The notes below the pieces were generated by a model. It made no database searches. It was not told the origin of the DNA and was given only the letters and a program-made list of their open reading frames with translations. Below, one piece after another: positions 10,151-23,065 of a stretch of DNA of 64,000 bases. Numbering within the stretch: position 1 is the stretch's first letter; the number at the start of each line of letters is the position of its first letter. The stretch comes from Ostrinia nubilalis (lineage: Eukaryota > Arthropoda > Insecta > Lepidoptera > Crambidae). A program made the position numbers and the translations under genes. The stretch covers positions 841,001 to 905,000 of the forward strand of contig NC_087100.1 in the NCBI RefSeq assembly GCF_963855985.1, given 5' to 3'.

Positions 10151-13100
10151 GGGGTTACTGTCTACTGGTTAGCGTTGTAAAGCTGTAGATATCGCAATTG
10201 TATAGCTTTAGGTTACAGGAGTAGTGACAGGTTGACAAAAGTACTGAACAAAGCTTCTAAGCCAAAAGCTTTTTTAATTATTTTTCTACGGGGTTTAATA
10301 GACTGAGTTAAAAATATTACGTTGGCTTGTTTTTTTTAATAGAGTCTAATCAATTCTAGTTGGCAAATGATTTAAAAGTAAATATTAATGGGAAAAGATA
10401 TACCTAAAGATAAACTAATAATTACTTATTTTACGTTTACTTCAGTCCAGTATTGTGTTGTGAAGCAAGTAGTAAAGAAGCTATGTTGGTATTCTTCTAA
10501 ATTGTATCGTTTATTTTGAAGTCAAGTTTTTGCATGTGTAAAACAATCAATTTAACTTAACCAAAATACATCGTTACTTGCTTTGGTAGACGGTGGGTCT
10601 AACCCGCACACGGTGATCCAACTTTCTCATCGCTGTAGAGTCCTTCAGATTGTGAATTTTTAATGATCACTTCAAAACTATATAGACAAACAACGATTCT
10701 TAGCATTTGGATTACTTATTTATGGTGAGAATTAGGACATACTATGTAAAATAAAATAATGGAGCTGACTCTTTCAAAAGATTAATATTTAATATTAACC
10801 CTTTTATAAACTCGTTTCATAGTATTATCTGAATTGATTGAATAGTTGTGACTTTAATAATTATTTTGAGTTTCGGTATCAGATAGCCGATTAGAGTTTC
10901 GTTAGTTGGATTCTCGTCTTCTGCTAGTTTTGTGACGGGGTTATTATTAATTTGTAGAGTTAGGTTCAGAAAATCTTACTCGTATTTCTCAAACCTTTTC
11001 CAATTTCATTGAAAACTCCTTGCTTAGACAATGAAGTCCGGTTTATACACATCGTATATTACCCCACCAAGACAGGGAAGGAAACCATCACATTTTAAAT
11101 AGTGATGCCCATGCCACCTTACACTAAGCCATCACGATGCCCACCGCCCATTGGTCAGTGTCCGGAGCCGGACTGTCCGGGCCCGCCGCATCGCAATGCC
11201 AACAAATTGGCACCGTTTGTCAACGTCCGCGGAAAGATTATTGAATAAGTTTCAACTGTTACTACAAGTCGCGTGATACTTGATCCTTGTTATGTGGGGA
11301 GTGTGTGAGCAGATAATCATTAATAACCAGCTTATTAGTTATAGTTTAGTTGATTATTAATTAGCCGCAGTTTTTGCTGGCAGATACGCCTTTGAAATTC
11401 GCTTCTTGCGTTATTTTATCCGGGATGAAAATGAGTCATATTCCGACCTAATAACTAACTAAATAGGTGATTCTTTACATATTTTAAATAGTTGTTCATT
11501 TCATAATCTGTCATATGATGGTTAAATATTTAACTTAAGCTTCGTGTGCGTGTAACACATAATCCACAAATTATAGAGTCACAATAATAAGCGTCACAGC
11601 TTTATTATAAATATTTAAAACATTACTTAATTTTATTAATTACATTAATTTTATTTTAGATTTAAAATAACTGATGACACTCCCAAAACTCCCGACGCCT
11701 AAAGACACAATCCAGAACCGCTCAAGCACCAAATAAAGTGTAAGGAATGTAACAGAATTCCAGAATAAATTACCATCCGGGTGGCGTAAAATATAAAACG
11801 GCTGGTTAACTACTATTATTTTCTGCTAAGAAGGAACAATAAACCACTTTCTCACGTCGAATGACAAATTGCAAGTGAATTAATACTGAGTTTAGTTCGT
11901 ACGGATAAATCAAACGGTGCGAAACTCGCAGCAGGGTATACTGTCTGTAAGTTATTACAAACATAAAGATACTGCTGTTTTGGATCCTATTTTTAAGGTT
12001 CTAGAGTAGATTATGTTTTGTGTTGTTCGCAAAAGGGATGCGTTTGCGCCGGTTGCTGATATTACGGTCAGGTTCGTTTGTATTTTTAGGGGGTTAGGGT
12101 TGGGTTTCGGTTGTCTGAGTCACTGGTGGCTTTAAGGAGTGTTAAATATACGTGGTTGGCCGAGGATGTTATTGCTCAGTGTCTTCGCGGGGAGTAGTGA
12201 TGGGAAGTGGTGAATTTATTCCAGATTTGGTTTGAATAGGTACATAAATATTTGCGGTACCCGAGTCGCAAATTGTCGATCCCGCGGTGTATATCTTGGG
12301 CTACAGTTAAACTCATACATATATTATATTATATTGTAAATTAAATCGGACCATTCCGGTCTGTTTGTTTGGATATTTCTCAGTTATTAGATTTGAAATT
12401 TATCTGTATTGGAATTCTTTAAATTATTGGCATTGTTTAAGTTGCTCTTGGGTGAGAAGTTTTGTAGTGAGATTAATCTCTCCTTTCTCTATTATACCAA
12501 ACTCCAACAAAAAACTATTTTTAGTATTATAATTTTGAGGGAATTTATTTATCTTTTATTTATGGACAATAACATAGTTTTATTGATTGAGTTTTCAGAA
12601 AAATAAAATTATTTTCTAAGCGCGTATTGCAAAAAGCTCTCAAAGTCTCAACCCACTAATTAGTAAATTACATAATATAAAAGAGTAGTGTGAGTGACAG
12701 GGTTATCACTGGGACGTGTAAAAGTGCTTTATAAAAGCCTACTTGCAAAAATAAAATTAGTTTTATGAGTTTTTTTATAATGGCAGTGCCCCAGCTCTAA
12801 GCCCACAGGTCTCCCAGCAAGCCTGCCTGCGCGGGGGTCCGCTTGCGCTAATTTGACAAATACGGACGCGCTTCGGCTATTGGCTTATACTTAACAGCTC
12901 TGCACTCTGCAGCCGATCAATACACGCTATTTTTACTTATTGCCGACATTCCACCTGCCCACACGAAGCGTTTTATGAACTCTGTTAATAGTACTGGAAT
13001 CTTCTATTTGTTGATTTTTCCAAAACAATACAATTTGTAGCTATATTTTGTCGTACCTGTGGGTACGTCCTAAGATTAAAATTAATAGCAAAAGTAGGTC

Positions 13101-13481
13101 GAACGTTTTAACATAAAACGCAGGGCCCCGGCCGCTGCTCTCAAATTGACAGCCACTCAAAACATAATGTTGTCGCACACTCATACGAATGAATAAATAA
13201 AACGCTAATAACCACAAAAATAGATTAAAGCCATAAAATTTAGATCGCTATGCAGATAACAGTTTATAACTTTGTTCCAATACTAAATAATAGACTGATT
13301 TTATGTGGACTTCATTGTCATTCGGCTCTAATGTAAGGCGCGGGGCAGACGGAATGATCAGAATTTAACTGTTAACGCTTTAAATATTGATAAAAAATAA
13401 CTTTCTGGTAAATTGCCATAAACGTATAATAACTCTTCATGCAACAAGCATTTGGAGTTTTATGGAATATCTTTTAAATAT
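10151..13481. other. Long unique stretch, no gene
   Basis: No transposon or convincing protein was found. Two less AT-rich blocks stand out: 11680-11935 and 12780-12970. The second has CGCTAATTTGAC and GCCGATCAATACACGC among GC-rich words. They could be regulatory DNA, but without alignment to another species this is only a guess. Confidence 0.35.
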
Positions 13482-13494
13482 TTCAGTCTTGGGT

Positions 13495-13618
13495 TCGTTC
13501 GTTTCAGCCAAATGACGTCCACTGCTGGACAAAGGCCTCCCCCAAAGCTTTCCATAATGAACGGTGCTGCGCTGCCCGCATCCAGGTTCTTCCTGCGACC
13601 TTTACCAGATCGTCGGTC
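13495..13618 (-). mobile_element. RTE LINE 3' end with 13-bp target duplication
   Basis: The 124-bp insert carries GACGTCCACTGCTGGACAAA and the rest of the minus-strand RTE C terminus, with a TTCGTTCGTTT tail at its left. TTCAGTCTTGGGT flanks it on both sides (13482-13494 and 13619-13631). This is a severely 5'-truncated target-primed insertion. Confidence 0.92.
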
Positions 13619-13631
13619 TTCAGTCTTGGGT

Positions 13632-15057
13632 ACTACAGACTTATAGCAATGAATATTGTATAGTGATTCTAAAATACAGAATCATTATTTTTATCGATTC
13701 TTGCTTGAAACCTGTGTTATTATGATAAAGTAATTGTTTTTCACGACGGTTTGCTAACTTTTTCTAAATGTTTGAGAATAGAATAGAACCCAAAGGTAGT
13801 TACAGCATTTCGACATCGTTTGAGGTCAGACAACAAAATCTGTGTGCCGCATGCTGCGCCCAGCCTTATGACGGTCATAAAATGACACAGTATGACATGG
13901 CAGCTCTAATTAGCTTTACAACCAGAGAGGTGACATCAGGCGGCCAATTCACATCTCCGGCCGCCGTAAAATATTAATTCAATTTGCGTGTTCAACGGAC
14001 TTGGTTCTTAAAACGTTTTTAATTATGTAAGCTGTAAACTAATAAACCCACATCCTAGAGGTGACGGTAAATTGGTGCTTGAATTACTTCAGCTCTGTAT
14101 ATTGGATGGAGTACCTATGTTTCCTATTTGAGGGGTGCCAAACCATAAACTCTGTAAGACCTGGAAAATTAGGTGGACCCAGGAGAGACAAAACATTTTT
14201 AATTAAAAAATAAAAAGGACAGTTTCATGTTCCCTGAAAAAATAATTTTCTGGTTCTGTAGGTTGGTCTGTGAATTTCAGACAAGATCGTTTAAGACCGT
14301 CTCATCATCTCCTTTCCTGTGTATAAGATAGGAGATTGGTGGGTTCAGTTTTCAACCTATAAAGAAGCAAAATAAGAATAATTATTATGAAGAACATACG
14401 AGTAGGTAAATTAAAATATTGTTGCTGATATATTATTCTTGAAATAATTATTTAAAATAAAGTTTTTCTTTAACGAAAAGACAAATAAGGTCACCAAATT
14501 AATGTAGCTACTGCATTATGCATATTATTGAAACAAAAAACAAGAGATAATAATATGTTTTTTACATTCGACAAATTGAAGTAATTTATATTTTTGACAT
14601 AAATCTTTAATTAATGTCTGTTCTAACTAATCTGTCAGTAAATATTGCAGTTTTAAATGTATAAGTCATTGTTTATTGACCCTATCCCCGGGCAAGGATA
14701 TTGTTAAGGTCCCTAGTAAACAGCGGGCATCTATATTTAGGTACCGGGCACGTGGCGTGATGTTTACAAATTTAAATTCAATACACAGACAAAAGTTCAT
14801 ACAATATAAATACATGTAAATATAATGGAATGAATGGTATTAAGAAATCACACTCAAAACTGGATTTAAAACATAGATTTGATGATAATACTGCAAATAT
14901 TATAATCTCGATAGTTTGTGAGCATTTGTGGATGTACAATGTACATTCTTAACTCTTTCATGCGAAAGAAAAGTACTTACCTACCTACTTTTTGATAATT
15001 TTATGAAAGCAGAATAATGTGAAGCTATAATTTATGAACAAAAAAGATTTATAAGGT
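13632..15057. other. Unique DNA, one possible regulatory block
   Basis: No gene is recognised. The frame open at 13768-13977 has no known motif. Its DNA at 13830-13985 is GC-richer, with CTCTAATTAGC and CGGCCAATTC, more like a conserved non-coding block than a protein. The remainder is AT-rich and unremarkable. Confidence 0.35.
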
Positions 15058-15104
15058 TTTTCAACTGGACTCGAACGAAGTCGCGGCTGTCGACTAGTTA
15101 AAAA
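15058..15104 (-). repeat. Fragment of the CTAG-type repeat
   Basis: GACTCGAACGAAGTCGCGG followed by GACTAGTTA is, on the minus strand, the opening CTAG...CGCGACTTCG segment of the repeat family also seen at 20763, 47647, 52778 and 61383. Only the first few dozen bases remain. Confidence 0.5.
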
Positions 15105-17175
15105 GAATATTGTGTTGATTAGTAGGTATTTGTATTACACTATGACAATAATAAATTATTTTTTCATACAAATAGAAATCAAATTCGTTTATTTGTATAG
15201 ATTCACTATTGAAAGTTATTTCATGTTTTATATTCTTTAATAATGCAGATTGACATTTAGTTTTTTAGCTTGTGATAATGCGTGATATTTATAGCGATTT
15301 ATAATACTCGTAAATTTTAATCTTCGATTGATTTTTTAAACAAAATAATGTTGTGAACTTTTGATCTTTAAACTTTGTTCCATAAACGAGACAAATTAGT
15401 AAATTGATTCAGTGATCATCATGTAATAAAGATGTCCGTAATTCCGTTGCTAATCATGTAATTTTTGATAAGAAAAAAAATTGCGTGTGTATGAAAAAAT
15501 TATGCGGGTTTTACAAAAAACTAGCACCTTTTACAAATAGAGTTCATACCGGAGGAAAAGTTAAATATTTGCTTTCAGCATAACTCACTTTTATACAATT
15601 GTATTAATTAAAATTGTGCTTAGATAAATTAACACTTTACTATCAGTCCCTGGATAAATTCTAACGATGGATCCAATTTCTTAATCGCTACACGGAGTGA
15701 AATAGTGACCTTCGAAAAATTCAAAACGATGAAATATCGGAATTAAAACTATCATTAATGTTACTATGTCTAAGGGGGCAGTTTATTAACTTGTTGTCTT
15801 GATAATGGACATTAAACGCGAGCCTCGATACGCATCGCGCATACTTTGTTGCGCGTACGCAGATATTAGCGAGAGGTGAGCAAGGTTGCTTTTGATTGAA
15901 ACTTTACAAAAGCTTAATGACTGAATGGCTAATATTGCATACACATTGAAAGAGTCCTTCATAAAATTTATTTGCTAGGATCTATCTGTTATATTCATTT
16001 AAGTTGATAAACTATGATGTCTTACTATAAGTTTAATGCAGGAATTAGGATTTGGTATGAAGAGTAGGTTAGAGTTACATTGTAGGTAATAAGTAACATC
16101 ATCTCATGACTTTTGGCCTTAAGAAACATGGGTTTAGGAATTCAGGTATTTCATAAGGATGCATCGAGGACACTGTAGTTCAGAAACACCTCTCATGTGC
16201 GGAAAAGAATTACGAAAGAATCACTATTACCAGCTGGAACCGTGGAAAAGGACTTTTTGTACTTTTATGGCTTTCCGAGCTTTTCATATAAAAGCTCAGC
16301 AAAGCCAATAGCGGTAGTAAGTATCTGTCATTATAGTTTATTTAGTAACTACTTTGAAGAGCATATATTTTAAAACTTTATGACCTCTTTTACATTATTT
16401 ATTATTTCGTCAATAAAACTTTTGTCGTCTAACTTTAACGTCATTTGAAACATATTAACTGTGAGCATCACCGCGATTTTATTATCCGAATATATTTTTC
16501 ATTGCACGTAATATATAGTTTTTTCCGCTATAACCATTAACTTCACGTAACAAGTTCAACTTTTCAACTTCAAGTTAAGAAGGTTGTAAATTGTAAGCAT
16601 TTATAGAGGACATGCGCGCCTTGGGTGGCGAGGCTTGGCTGTTTTTGTTGAGCCTGTAATAAATTATTTATTACCCCTTAAAAAGTTAGAAATAAGGTTG
16701 GGTTTCGTTTGTGTTCCGTTGGGGGTGTGGTTGAAGTTACGTTGGTTTCGGATGAGAGTTTCAGAAAGCATTATGGGTATTGTAAATCCGTCGGCCACTA
16801 ATGACATAGGTCATAGATGGTTGCATTACTGGTTTCATTCTTGTTTTAGGAATCCATAAGTGTCTTTGTGGTTTTAATCATCTTTTCTTTATATTTTATC
16901 ACTTTAAAGTTTATTGTGAGCTTGGAAGAAAGTGGTAGGTTACTAATCAATTTAATCAACACCTTAGAGGTTTTAAAATTATTTTTCAATTTAGCATCCA
17001 GTACAAATACTTATGTGTGCGCTTCGATAAAGTACGAGCATGATAAGGTAGATAAGGCAATATCATGATACCTTAGGTACATGTATACACATAGAAACTT
17101 TCCATATTCTATTTTATGTTTTTATTGCTTTGAAATTTTCAGTTATTTAAAACTCATAAAAAAAGTAAGAAAAAA
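15105..17175. other. Unique DNA, no gene
   Basis: Nothing coding or mobile is recognised. The block at 15775-15885 is less AT-rich and has GATAATGGACATTAAACGCG and a TGCGCG inverted motif. The open frames at 16635-16859 and 16868-17068 have no recognisable features. Confidence 0.4.
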
Positions 17176-17300
17176 GCACTTTCACATGTCCCAGTATTAA
17201 CCCTACCACTGATTCGGGACAATAAATAGGCCAGTGCTGAGAAGATGAAGCGCAAGAAACTCAGTCACTACTTATTGTCAGCCTCCTTTTCAAGGGTTTA
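17176..17300 (+). repeat. Two-copy repeat with GTCCCAGTATTAACCCTACC
   Basis: GTCCCAGTATTAACCCTACC and the following CTG and GGGACAATAAA match 57268-57315. The piece then continues with GGCCAGTGCTGAGAAGATGA and GAAACTCAGTCACTACT, which are absent from the other copy. I take it as a fragment of an interspersed repeat whose family I cannot name. Confidence 0.5.
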
Positions 17301-18689
17301 CAAGTCTTTAAAATATTCAGCCGAAAACTGCAAACATATCCGAATATCTAACTACTTTCACGTTTTGTAGTAAAAAAAAGATAGAGTTGTTATTTTACAA
17401 GCAAACTTACCGGGAATTGTGACAATAAAATTCATAATACCAAAGTACTACCATTAATCTAGCTACTCTGCTTCTCTTTATTATAATGATAAGTAGACAC
17501 CTAACCGTGGCTTTTACATAATTATTTATTATCACTTGACCTCCACCACCGTCCCACGCAGGTCTGTCGTAAAAATTTAATCGATCGACATCAAAAATCA
17601 ATTTTTATTCCCCGATTGTGTATAATGATTTAGGGCGGCGACAAACGCGCGACCGTCGCCTGTGCTACGTAGCGGCCGCACGCTAAGTGACCCTTTGTTG
17701 TTTGTGGAAGTTGTTTTGAAACCAATAAAAGTATTTTATTGATAGTTCCATTGAAATATTGTTTGACGCCCGCGGTTTCGATTGTTGCCGTTATTTGAAC
17801 TTTACACTTTTAAAAACTATTATTGTAGGTACTTGTGGCTGTTTTTCTCACGTTTAAGTCAAGAATCGTGAATATTGCAGAGTAGGTATTTAGGCAATTG
17901 CATAATTAGTAAACAAATTATGAGGTTTCACATCTGTATGTCACTACTACACTATTTACGTATTTTTCATAAGTTGTTGAAACACGATTTTGTATTAGCA
18001 ATTTAGGATCATTTTTATATGCAATTGTTCGTCAATTCAATCAAGTAAGTTTTATTGATATAAATCGTACGTGAATTTACGGCTTAACACTAATCATCAA
18101 AAATGTCAACTAAATAGATTTTATGCCAATAATCTTTTCGTCGTATGAATTGCGTCAAAATTTAAGCCAAGACACGGCTCAAACGATTCCAGGTCATTAT
18201 TGGTTGGGTTATTTATTGGAAAATATACGGTTTTAAAACGATTTAATGTTTCGCAGCCGGTTAACAGTTCAATGAGCTGATTTATTTATATTGGTGGTTT
18301 TTTAAAGAACACATCTGTCCATTTTATTCACAATTCAAATATCAAATACATAAATAAATCATTCAAAATATTAATACAATACAGAATAGAAATATTTCTT
18401 TATTATTTTTTGATTTTGGTTTTATTGAGATTTCTATATTTTCCCAATTTTTGTGGTAGAAATCGAGTTGGTATGCTTCTAACGTCTCTACCAATAACAA
18501 TTTTGTGTGTTAACGATTTTATTAACACGTTTCTTTCTTTAATTATGCTTTTCATTGTTAAATATTATCTTATCTTAGGTCTCCCTTAGCTATGGCAGTC
18601 TGGAGGCGGTTTAATTAGGATGAGAAAGATATTTTCGAAATAAGTCTCCTATAAAGTGGAAATGTTCCACAAACATAATCTCACAAGTG
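17301..18689. other. Unique DNA, no gene
   Basis: The segment 17625-17765 is GC-richer (CGCGACCGTCGCC, GTAGCGGCCGCACGC) and could be a regulatory block. Otherwise the DNA is AT-rich and featureless. Confidence 0.35.
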
Positions 18690-18965
18690 TGTTCTCAGTT
18701 CTCACAGTTAACACGGCCGTTGCCATTTCAATTAACAGCCTAAACGGATTACAGTATCGACGCCTACGGCCCGCGTTAATCTTCGAGCACCGTATGTAAA
18801 TCCCATGAAACGGTTCGGAAAGTGACCCGGGATGAAATGCGTTTACAACGGCCAATATTCGTCGCGTGATCCGGAGGCTGTAAATAACGCGGTAACCGAT
18901 GCGCGCGCGCCGCTCAATGAACTGACAGAGGTGCTCAAACTGCCCTTCTAATCAGAATTACAATT
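18690..18965. promoter_or_regulatory. Candidate conserved non-coding block
   Basis: This unique stretch is clearly less AT-rich than its surroundings. It holds TTTCAATTAACAGCC, GCGTTAATCTTCG and GGCTGTAAATAACGCGG, words that look like clustered homeodomain sites. The frame open on the minus strand at 18649-18855 has no protein character. The regulatory role is an inference from composition and motifs only. Confidence 0.25.
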
Positions 18966-18982
18966 ATTTACATATTTTTAAA

Positions 18983-19097
18983 GAAGAATATTGTCGCGGG
19001 AAGAGCCTGGATGCGGGCAGCGCAGGACCGTGCATTGTGGAAAACCTTGGAGGAGGCCTTTGTCCAGCAGTGGACGTCATTTAGTAGAAACGAACGA
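18983..19097 (+). mobile_element. RTE LINE 3' end with 13-bp target duplication
   Basis: GCCTGGATGCGGGCAGCGCA, GAGGCCTTTGTCCAGCAGTG and the CGAACGAAC tail identify the RTE C terminus. ACATATTTTTAAA lies on both sides (18970-18982 and 19098-19110). Eleven bases after the left duplicate (GAAGAATATTG) do not look like RTE and may be filler added at the 5' junction. Confidence 0.92.
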
Positions 19098-19110
19098 ACA
19101 TATTTTTAAA

Positions 19111-19651
19111 TCATCTTTTTTCAAGAATACCTAACACGTTCTAAAAGATAATTAATACCAGAGACAGTTTTAACAATATACCGTAGATTCATGGATTGGT
19201 GTACATGTAAATTAACACGAGTACACACACACAACAACTCTCGCATGCAACCAATCTAATGCAAACTGCATCAGCTTTGCGTTAAATAAATCGTCACCTC
19301 GCATAACATGGCTACTAAGAATTAAAAGCCCCCTAACTTTCCCATTAACTACTTTCCATCTGTATTTTTTTCTTTATAATCATCATCAAATAAGGAAAAC
19401 TACTTTGTACTGTGTGTGTGACAAGTTTGAATACCAGTGCCATATGCTATCGCTACTGATTCCCACCAAAATCATTTACTCTCCAAAATGGTTACTCTGA
19501 ACCCTATTCCACATATCTAAGCCTACGCTTGTGCTTTTTACGTTCTCCCAAATATCAATATCGGGTGTTCTGTAAGTTAATATGTATGGCGATCAGAACC
19601 AATAGCCCGGTTTCGGTGTAAAATGGAATTTAGGGACATTTAGCTTGTAAC
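19111..19651. other. Unique DNA, no gene
   Basis: No coding or mobile features are seen up to the fold-back element. Confidence 0.4.
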
Positions 19652-20294
19652 TGTTACAGTCAAAACTCATAATCAGTCAAAACCACTTTTGACTGCAAAA
19701 ATCAGTCAAAAGTGATATTGACTGATGCCTTTGGTCAATATCACTTTTGACTGATTTTTCCAGTCAAAAGTGGTTTTGTTTGACCAAGGGTGTTAGTCAA
19801 AATCACTTTTGAGTGCAAAAAATCAGTCAAAAGTTGTTTCGCCTGATTTGAAATTTTACCTGTCAGTCAAAATTCATACAAAGTGTTATAAATTACTTGG
19901 AAATTATAAAAATGTGTTATAAAACATTTTAAAGTGTAATATTTTTGTGATTTGTGCATAGAAAATGATCACACCTACCCTAGGTACTACTTTTAAGATA
20001 TCTGGGTATTCGTCAGGTAAAAGATTCGGTTGGATAGTTAAAATCTTTGCACTCAAAAGTGGTTTTGACTAACGCGCTTGGTTAGAGAACCACTTTTGAC
20101 TGGAAAAATCGGTCAAAAGTGATATTTACCAAGGGCATCAGTCAAAAAAAAAGTCAAAGTGGTGAAGCAATAAAGTATTGAGTATTGACAAACCTCAAGA
20201 GGATTTAAATCAAAGATGTAACGGCTAAAACCACTTTTAACTGATTTTTGCAGTCAAAAGTGGTTTTGACCGATTATGAGTTTTGACTGTAACA
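19652..20294. mobile_element. Fold-back element of GTCAAAA...TTTTGAC units
   Basis: The outer arms match over about 62 bases with two differences: each starts TGTTACAGTCAAAACTCATA when read inward. Inside, the units AGTCAAAAGTGGTTTTGACT and its complement recur many times in both directions. One pair (19697-19722 and 19734-19759) is a perfect 26-bp hairpin with an 11-base loop. The middle (about 19870-20040) is ordinary AT-rich DNA. TAAC stands just outside both ends and may be a 4-bp target duplication. No transposase frame is present. It is a non-autonomous fold-back element of unknown class. Confidence 0.75.
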
Positions 20295-20762
20295 TAACGA
20301 CTGCGCTTGCGCTTGGAATGCTACGGTTTTGATGCTCGCCCAATAAACCACCGGGGTTTATGGCCGTGACAGGGAGAGAAGTGGCCACGATGATTATGAA
20401 TTTATAATCAGACGGAAAGTCTAAATATTGGGAGATTTCAATTACTGCTGATGAGATAATGTGAGGTTTAATGTACGATTGACGTTTTATAGCAAAGTTA
20501 GATGGGGGATTTTAGAATGCACACCTATTTAGCTGGTCTTTAATGATATACGAGTAGGTGATGCATCTGAATTAAATGCATTTTTACGGTCTCATATTTT
20601 TGAACTCAAAACAGGACTTGCTCTTTAAATAAATATAGTGCGTGTGTTCTATGAATTACAGTCTTGTTCTAATCGTATTATTTGAAGAAAATAAAGTGAT
20701 TTTACAGGTTATAGAAATGACAATGTATCAAGATGATATACTACGAGTACGTTTATTTTGTA
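20295..20762. other. Unique DNA with a short GC-richer block
   Basis: Around 20330-20420 the words CAATAAACCACCGGGGTTTA and TTTATGGCCGTGA look like Hox-type or forkhead-like sites. No gene is visible; the frame open from 20642 runs into the following repeat. Confidence 0.35.
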
Positions 20763-21113
20763 CTAGCGGCCGCCCGCGACTTCGTACGCGTGGATCCCGT
20801 TTTACCGCCTTCATCTATCTTACGCGGTTTAGATTTTTTCATACAAATGTTTTTTCCCGCTAACTCCCGTTCCTGTGGGAATTTCGGGATTTCCTTGTTG
20901 TAACTAAGCTTTAAGTTTACTAAGGTACCTACATGCCAAATTTCAAGCGTCTAACTTAAGCGGTTTAGATTTTTCATACAAAAGGATTTTCCAGCTAATT
21001 CCTGTTCCCGTGGGAATTCCTAAGTATACTATAACCTGCCCAGGAGTATGAAAAATAATTGTACCAAGTTTCGTTAAAATCCGTCTAGTAGTTTTTGTTT
21101 CTATAAGGAACAT

Positions 21114-21154
<41 letters not shown>

Positions 21155-21270
21155 AATTTTACTGATTGCATTTTTGGCATCAGTATCGATCACTAATCAC
21201 CCCCTGATAGTTATTTTGAAAATATATTTCATGTACAGAATTGACCTCTCTACAGATTTATTATAAGTAT
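20763..21270 (+). mobile_element. Long copy of the CTAG-type lepidopteran repeat
   Basis: It opens CTAGCGGCCGCCCGCGACTT, contains two related internal segments (each with a GCGGTTTAGATT word and a GTGGGAATT word), then AAATCCGTCTAGTAGTTTTT. It ends after the (CAGA)n tract with GGCATCAGTATCGATC, ATGTACAGAATTGACC and TTTATTATAAGTATAGAT. I recognise both the opening and the end as parts of a very common non-coding lepidopteran repeat. I do not assign it to a class. Confidence 0.7.
21115..21152 (+). repeat. (CAGA)n microsatellite
   Basis: Between nine and ten tandem CAGA units lie within the CTAG-type repeat, where such a tract is normally found. Confidence 0.9.
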
Positions 21271-22255
21271 AGATTATTAAAATATCCTATATTTTTCAAA
21301 TCTGCACCATTATACACTATAAACAGAGCATCATGACATATTTTATGAGTACATTTTAAATACACGTTTAAACAAGTTATAATATCAAAGTCCTAATCAC
21401 TCCCGAGTTTCATAAATAACTGACATTAAGAGCATAATTAACGTAATTTACATGTAATTATTGGACATAGATGTCGGCCATGTTTGACGGATTTACTGTG
21501 GCCGTATATCACGGATTATTTACAAAGGTAACGACCGAAAACATGTAGTATGGATAACGCACGAGCTCGCTGCGTTGGCTTATACAAGTGGCTGCCTTTG
21601 ATTCTGTTCATTGGACATTAGAAAATCGTTTTGTTTTCAGGTTAAAATTATGAGAAAATCGACAATATTTGTGATGTTTGTAGACGCAGCAATGTTAGCT
21701 AGTTCATATTTCATTTCACAATGGTTATGTAAAATGGTCTAATTTTATGGATTTTACTTGTCACTGTCATTCAGTTATCTTTAATTTTGCCCTGACTAAT
21801 GAGTCAATGATTTTTTATAAAATAACATAAATCGTACCGCGTATATTTACTTTCATAATTAGGTATCTTGTGCCTCATCTAAACTCTCCGATGCAATTTC
21901 AAGAAATTAGGTAAATTGCAGACATAAAATGATCAAACAAACAAACATCTATAATTTTTTTCTTGTATGGGGATTCAGTTAAATGTGGTCCAGCGGTGAT
22001 TTGCATGTGATCAACAATTAGTGGACCTCCCATAGTTTAATGGCATATTTGTTTTGATGATATTCATATTCATCTTTTGGCGGTTTTGTCGCGTGTCCAA
22101 AGTCTAAGGGACGATTCACATGGCGAAAGCCATAAAACTATTGATTTATTTACTAAAATAACAGAGAAAAGGAGAAATTTTCGCTTTACCCCACTTCTTG
22201 CGACTTTTTTTCGTATAAAAGATATTTTTTTGATTAGAATATAAAATGTATTTTT
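21271..22255. other. Unique DNA, no gene
   Basis: I see no transposon ends or convincing frames. The sequence is AT-rich throughout. Confidence 0.4.
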
Positions 22256-22263
22256 AACTAGCA

Positions 22264-22326
22264 GTGGACATTACAACGTGGACTTTAATTCAGCAGTGGA
22301 GTCTTATGGCTGAAATGGTGATGATG
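22264..22326 (+). mobile_element. 63-bp RTE LINE stub with 8-bp target duplication
   Basis: The insert ends TTCAGCAGTGGAGTC, TTATGGCTGAAATGGTG and ATGATG, the last codons and tail of the RTE family. AACTAGCA flanks it on both sides (22256-22263 and 22327-22334). It is the shortest RTE insertion in the window. Confidence 0.85.
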
Positions 22327-22334
22327 AACTAGCA

Positions 22335-23065
22335 TCAGGAATAAGGTTTGAGGGCCATACTGCATTTCTTTTTCAGATTTAGCACTAGATTCAGCACTAG
22401 ATTCAGGATGAATTGGGGTTTTCGTGTAGGTACGAGTAGAATACATCAAAAATTACCCTATACCTAAACTAAATAATACTGAAAGGATAAATAATACTGA
22501 AAGGAACTTGTGTGAATTAGCCTTTAATCCAGAGCTAGTTTTGACAGCTGTCACCGTTTTAGTTAACGAGTGTGACGGCGGCACGACAGAGCTGGCAAAT
22601 TATTAAGTCCCGAAATTTGGAGAACTTGACCACGCGCTTAAAGCTCGCTTAGTTTACGATCGTGCTTTATCGCTTCGTTATGCTTTGACTTATACTTTTA
22701 AATGCCTATTTTATGCTTCTTATCTTTCCGATCTGTTTGTTTGAATATTTAATTACAACTTATCACTGGCTAATCGTAACGCCGCTAGTGATATTTGGAA
22801 GTCGTATTTCATTTTTATGTTTGTTACTGTTTACATTTGATTTTTTTCTTCATAATAACGATAAGCTTTAGAACAGTATGTTCGAAAACGTGAAGATAAT
22901 TTAAATTTGCAGTTGCGCCACAAATTCAGTAGTTGTTCAGTTTCAATCTCACATACAAAAGACATCAACGCTCCTCTACTATGTTGACATACCTATTATA
23001 AATTATTTCCCTGAGTCGCGAAGAACTAGATGTAATATTAAATAGGAATCTAAGTATAGGACTTA
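22335..23065. other. Unique DNA with two small tandem duplications
   Basis: AGCACTAGATTC is repeated in tandem near 22380-22405, and AAATAATACTGAAAGGA is repeated near 22465-22505. AAAAGACATCAACGC at 22957-22971 returns at 23384-23398 beyond the MITE. No gene is seen. Confidence 0.4.

Noticed and set aside
21115..21152. A CRISPR-like array
   Set aside because: It is a simple (CAGA)n microsatellite with no spacers, in a eukaryotic repeat.
20763..21270. Helitron (Lep1-like) assignment for the CTAG repeats
   Set aside because: I could not see a proper 3' hairpin plus CTRR or an A/T insertion site, and one copy seems to have direct repeats, so the class is left open.
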